A DNA stretch of 10,764 bases, taken from Methylococcaceae bacterium (GTDB lineage Bacteria; Pseudomonadota; Gammaproteobacteria; Methylococcales; Methylomonadaceae). Shown one piece after another: positions 10,252 to 10,764 of this stretch. The position numbers were made by a program, and so were the translations under genes. The notes under the pieces are model-generated. The model saw only the letters and a list, made by a program, of their open reading frames with translations, made no database searches and was not told the origin of the DNA. The stretch is from NCBI GenBank assembly GCA_013140465.1, contig JABFST010000407.1, forward strand, positions 1-10,764. The letters are read 5' to 3'. Numbering within the stretch: position 1 is the first letter of the stretch; every line of letters begins with the position of its first letter.

Positions 10252-10764
10252 ATGATAGACTGTAGCCTTTATCCCATTACCCACCAAACCTTGCCCTTGC
10301 GCCCGCTAAGCCTCTATATCCACATCCCTTGGTGCATTAAAAAATGCCCGTATTGCGATTTTAACTCCCACGCTATTAAAGCAGACACCCCCGAGGCCGG
10401 GTATATTGATGCCCTACTGGTAGATTTTGCCAGCAGCATAGAACGCTTCCAGATTAACCGCCCAATCAGCAGTATTTTTTTTGGCGGTGGCACACCCAGT
10501 TTGTTTGCACCCGAGAGCATCAACCGCTTGCTAGTTGGCATAGCAGCGCAGCATCCGTTAGTAGAAGGACTGGAAATTACCCTAGAAGCCAACCCAGGCA
10601 CTTTTGAAAGCCAAAAATTTGCCGAGCTAAAAGCGCTGGGCATCAACCGCCTGTCTATAGGCATCCAAAGCTTTAACGATACCCTTTTGCAAAAACTGGG
10701 CCGCGTCCATGATGCCCGAGAAGCCATAAGCGCTGTAGACATTGCCCACCAAGCAGGTTTTGGC
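10252..10764 (+). CDS. hemW: Radical SAM haem chaperone HemW, N-terminal part; runs off right edge
   Basis: HemW (formerly YggW, HemN-like) is a radical SAM protein that binds haem and is proposed to deliver it to respiratory proteins. 171 residues are visible. PLSLYIHIPWC leads into the iron-sulfur motif CIKKCPYC (Cys28, Cys32, Cys35), followed by DFNSH. The absence of a fourth Cys two residues later separates it from the true coproporphyrinogen dehydrogenase HemN (CxxxCxxCxC). IFFGGGTPSLF is the SAM-binding GGGTPS motif; LEITLEANPGT and NRLSIGIQSFND follow as in the family. The start is uncertain. ATG 10252 is in frame but lacks a Shine-Dalgarno and gives a longer leader than E. coli HemW. 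TTG codons at 10291 or 10297 would fit the family N-terminus better. The C-terminal half lies outside the window. Confidence 0.93.
   Translation, partial: MIDCSLYPITHQTLPLRPLSLYIHIPWCIKKCPYCDFNSHAIKADTPEAGYIDALLVDFASSIERFQINRPISSIFFGGGTPSLFAPESINRLLVGIAAQHPLVEGLEITLEANPGTFESQKFAELKALGINRLSIGIQSFNDTLLQKLGRVHDAREAISAVDIAHQAGFG

Noticed and set aside
10314..10742. Open frame of 142 codons on the minus strand opposite hemW
   Set aside because: It is antisense to a clear HemW coding sequence with intact motifs, and its product shows no family pattern.

Overview
The window is a housekeeping chromosomal segment from a gammaproteobacterium of moderate GC content. The F1Fo subunits AtpA, AtpG, AtpD and AtpB read very close to the Escherichia coli proteins. 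AtpA, AtpG, AtpH, AtpF and AtpD match the E. coli lengths exactly or nearly so, and the gene order atpIBEFHAGDC followed by glmU-glmS is the classical gammaproteobacterial one. A methylotroph or similar environmental lineage (Methylococcales-like) is possible from the flavour of the proteins and from the neighbours upstream of atp, but this is only an impression. The usual enterobacterial upstream neighbours (rsmG/gidB, parA/parB) are not seen.

Layout, following transcription of the minus-strand block from right to left: a good sigma70-type promoter (about 9368-9396) drives atpI, atpB, atpE, atpF, atpH, atpA, atpG, atpD and atpC. These encode the whole ATP synthase: the accessory protein I, Fo a, c and b, and F1 delta, alpha, gamma, beta and epsilon. 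A rho-independent terminator (about 2333-2373) lies just after atpC. Only about 15 nt beyond it begins glmU, and 2 bp after glmU stops, glmS begins and runs off the left edge. GlmS makes glucosamine-6-phosphate and GlmU makes UDP-N-acetylglucosamine, the entry to peptidoglycan and lipopolysaccharide.

To the right of the atp promoter, on the plus strand, is a divergent small gene (9548-9922) for a conserved DUF6164-like protein with a C-terminal membrane helix. It has its own -10 box, and a 17-bp inverted repeat lies between the two promoters. After about 330 bp of unassigned sequence the N-terminal part of hemW (radical SAM haem chaperone) starts and runs off the right edge.

The sequence changes several naive gene starts. 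atpI most likely starts at a GTG (9339), because the first ATG overlaps the promoter -10 box. atpD starts at 4263 and atpB at 8956, and atpF uses GTG. The most notable non-coding items are a palindromic repeat-like insert in the atpG-atpD spacer, a perfect hairpin in the atpD-atpC spacer, and the terminator placed almost on top of the glmU ribosome binding site. I see no mobile element, CRISPR array, defence system or novel operon; this is largely an ordinary region.
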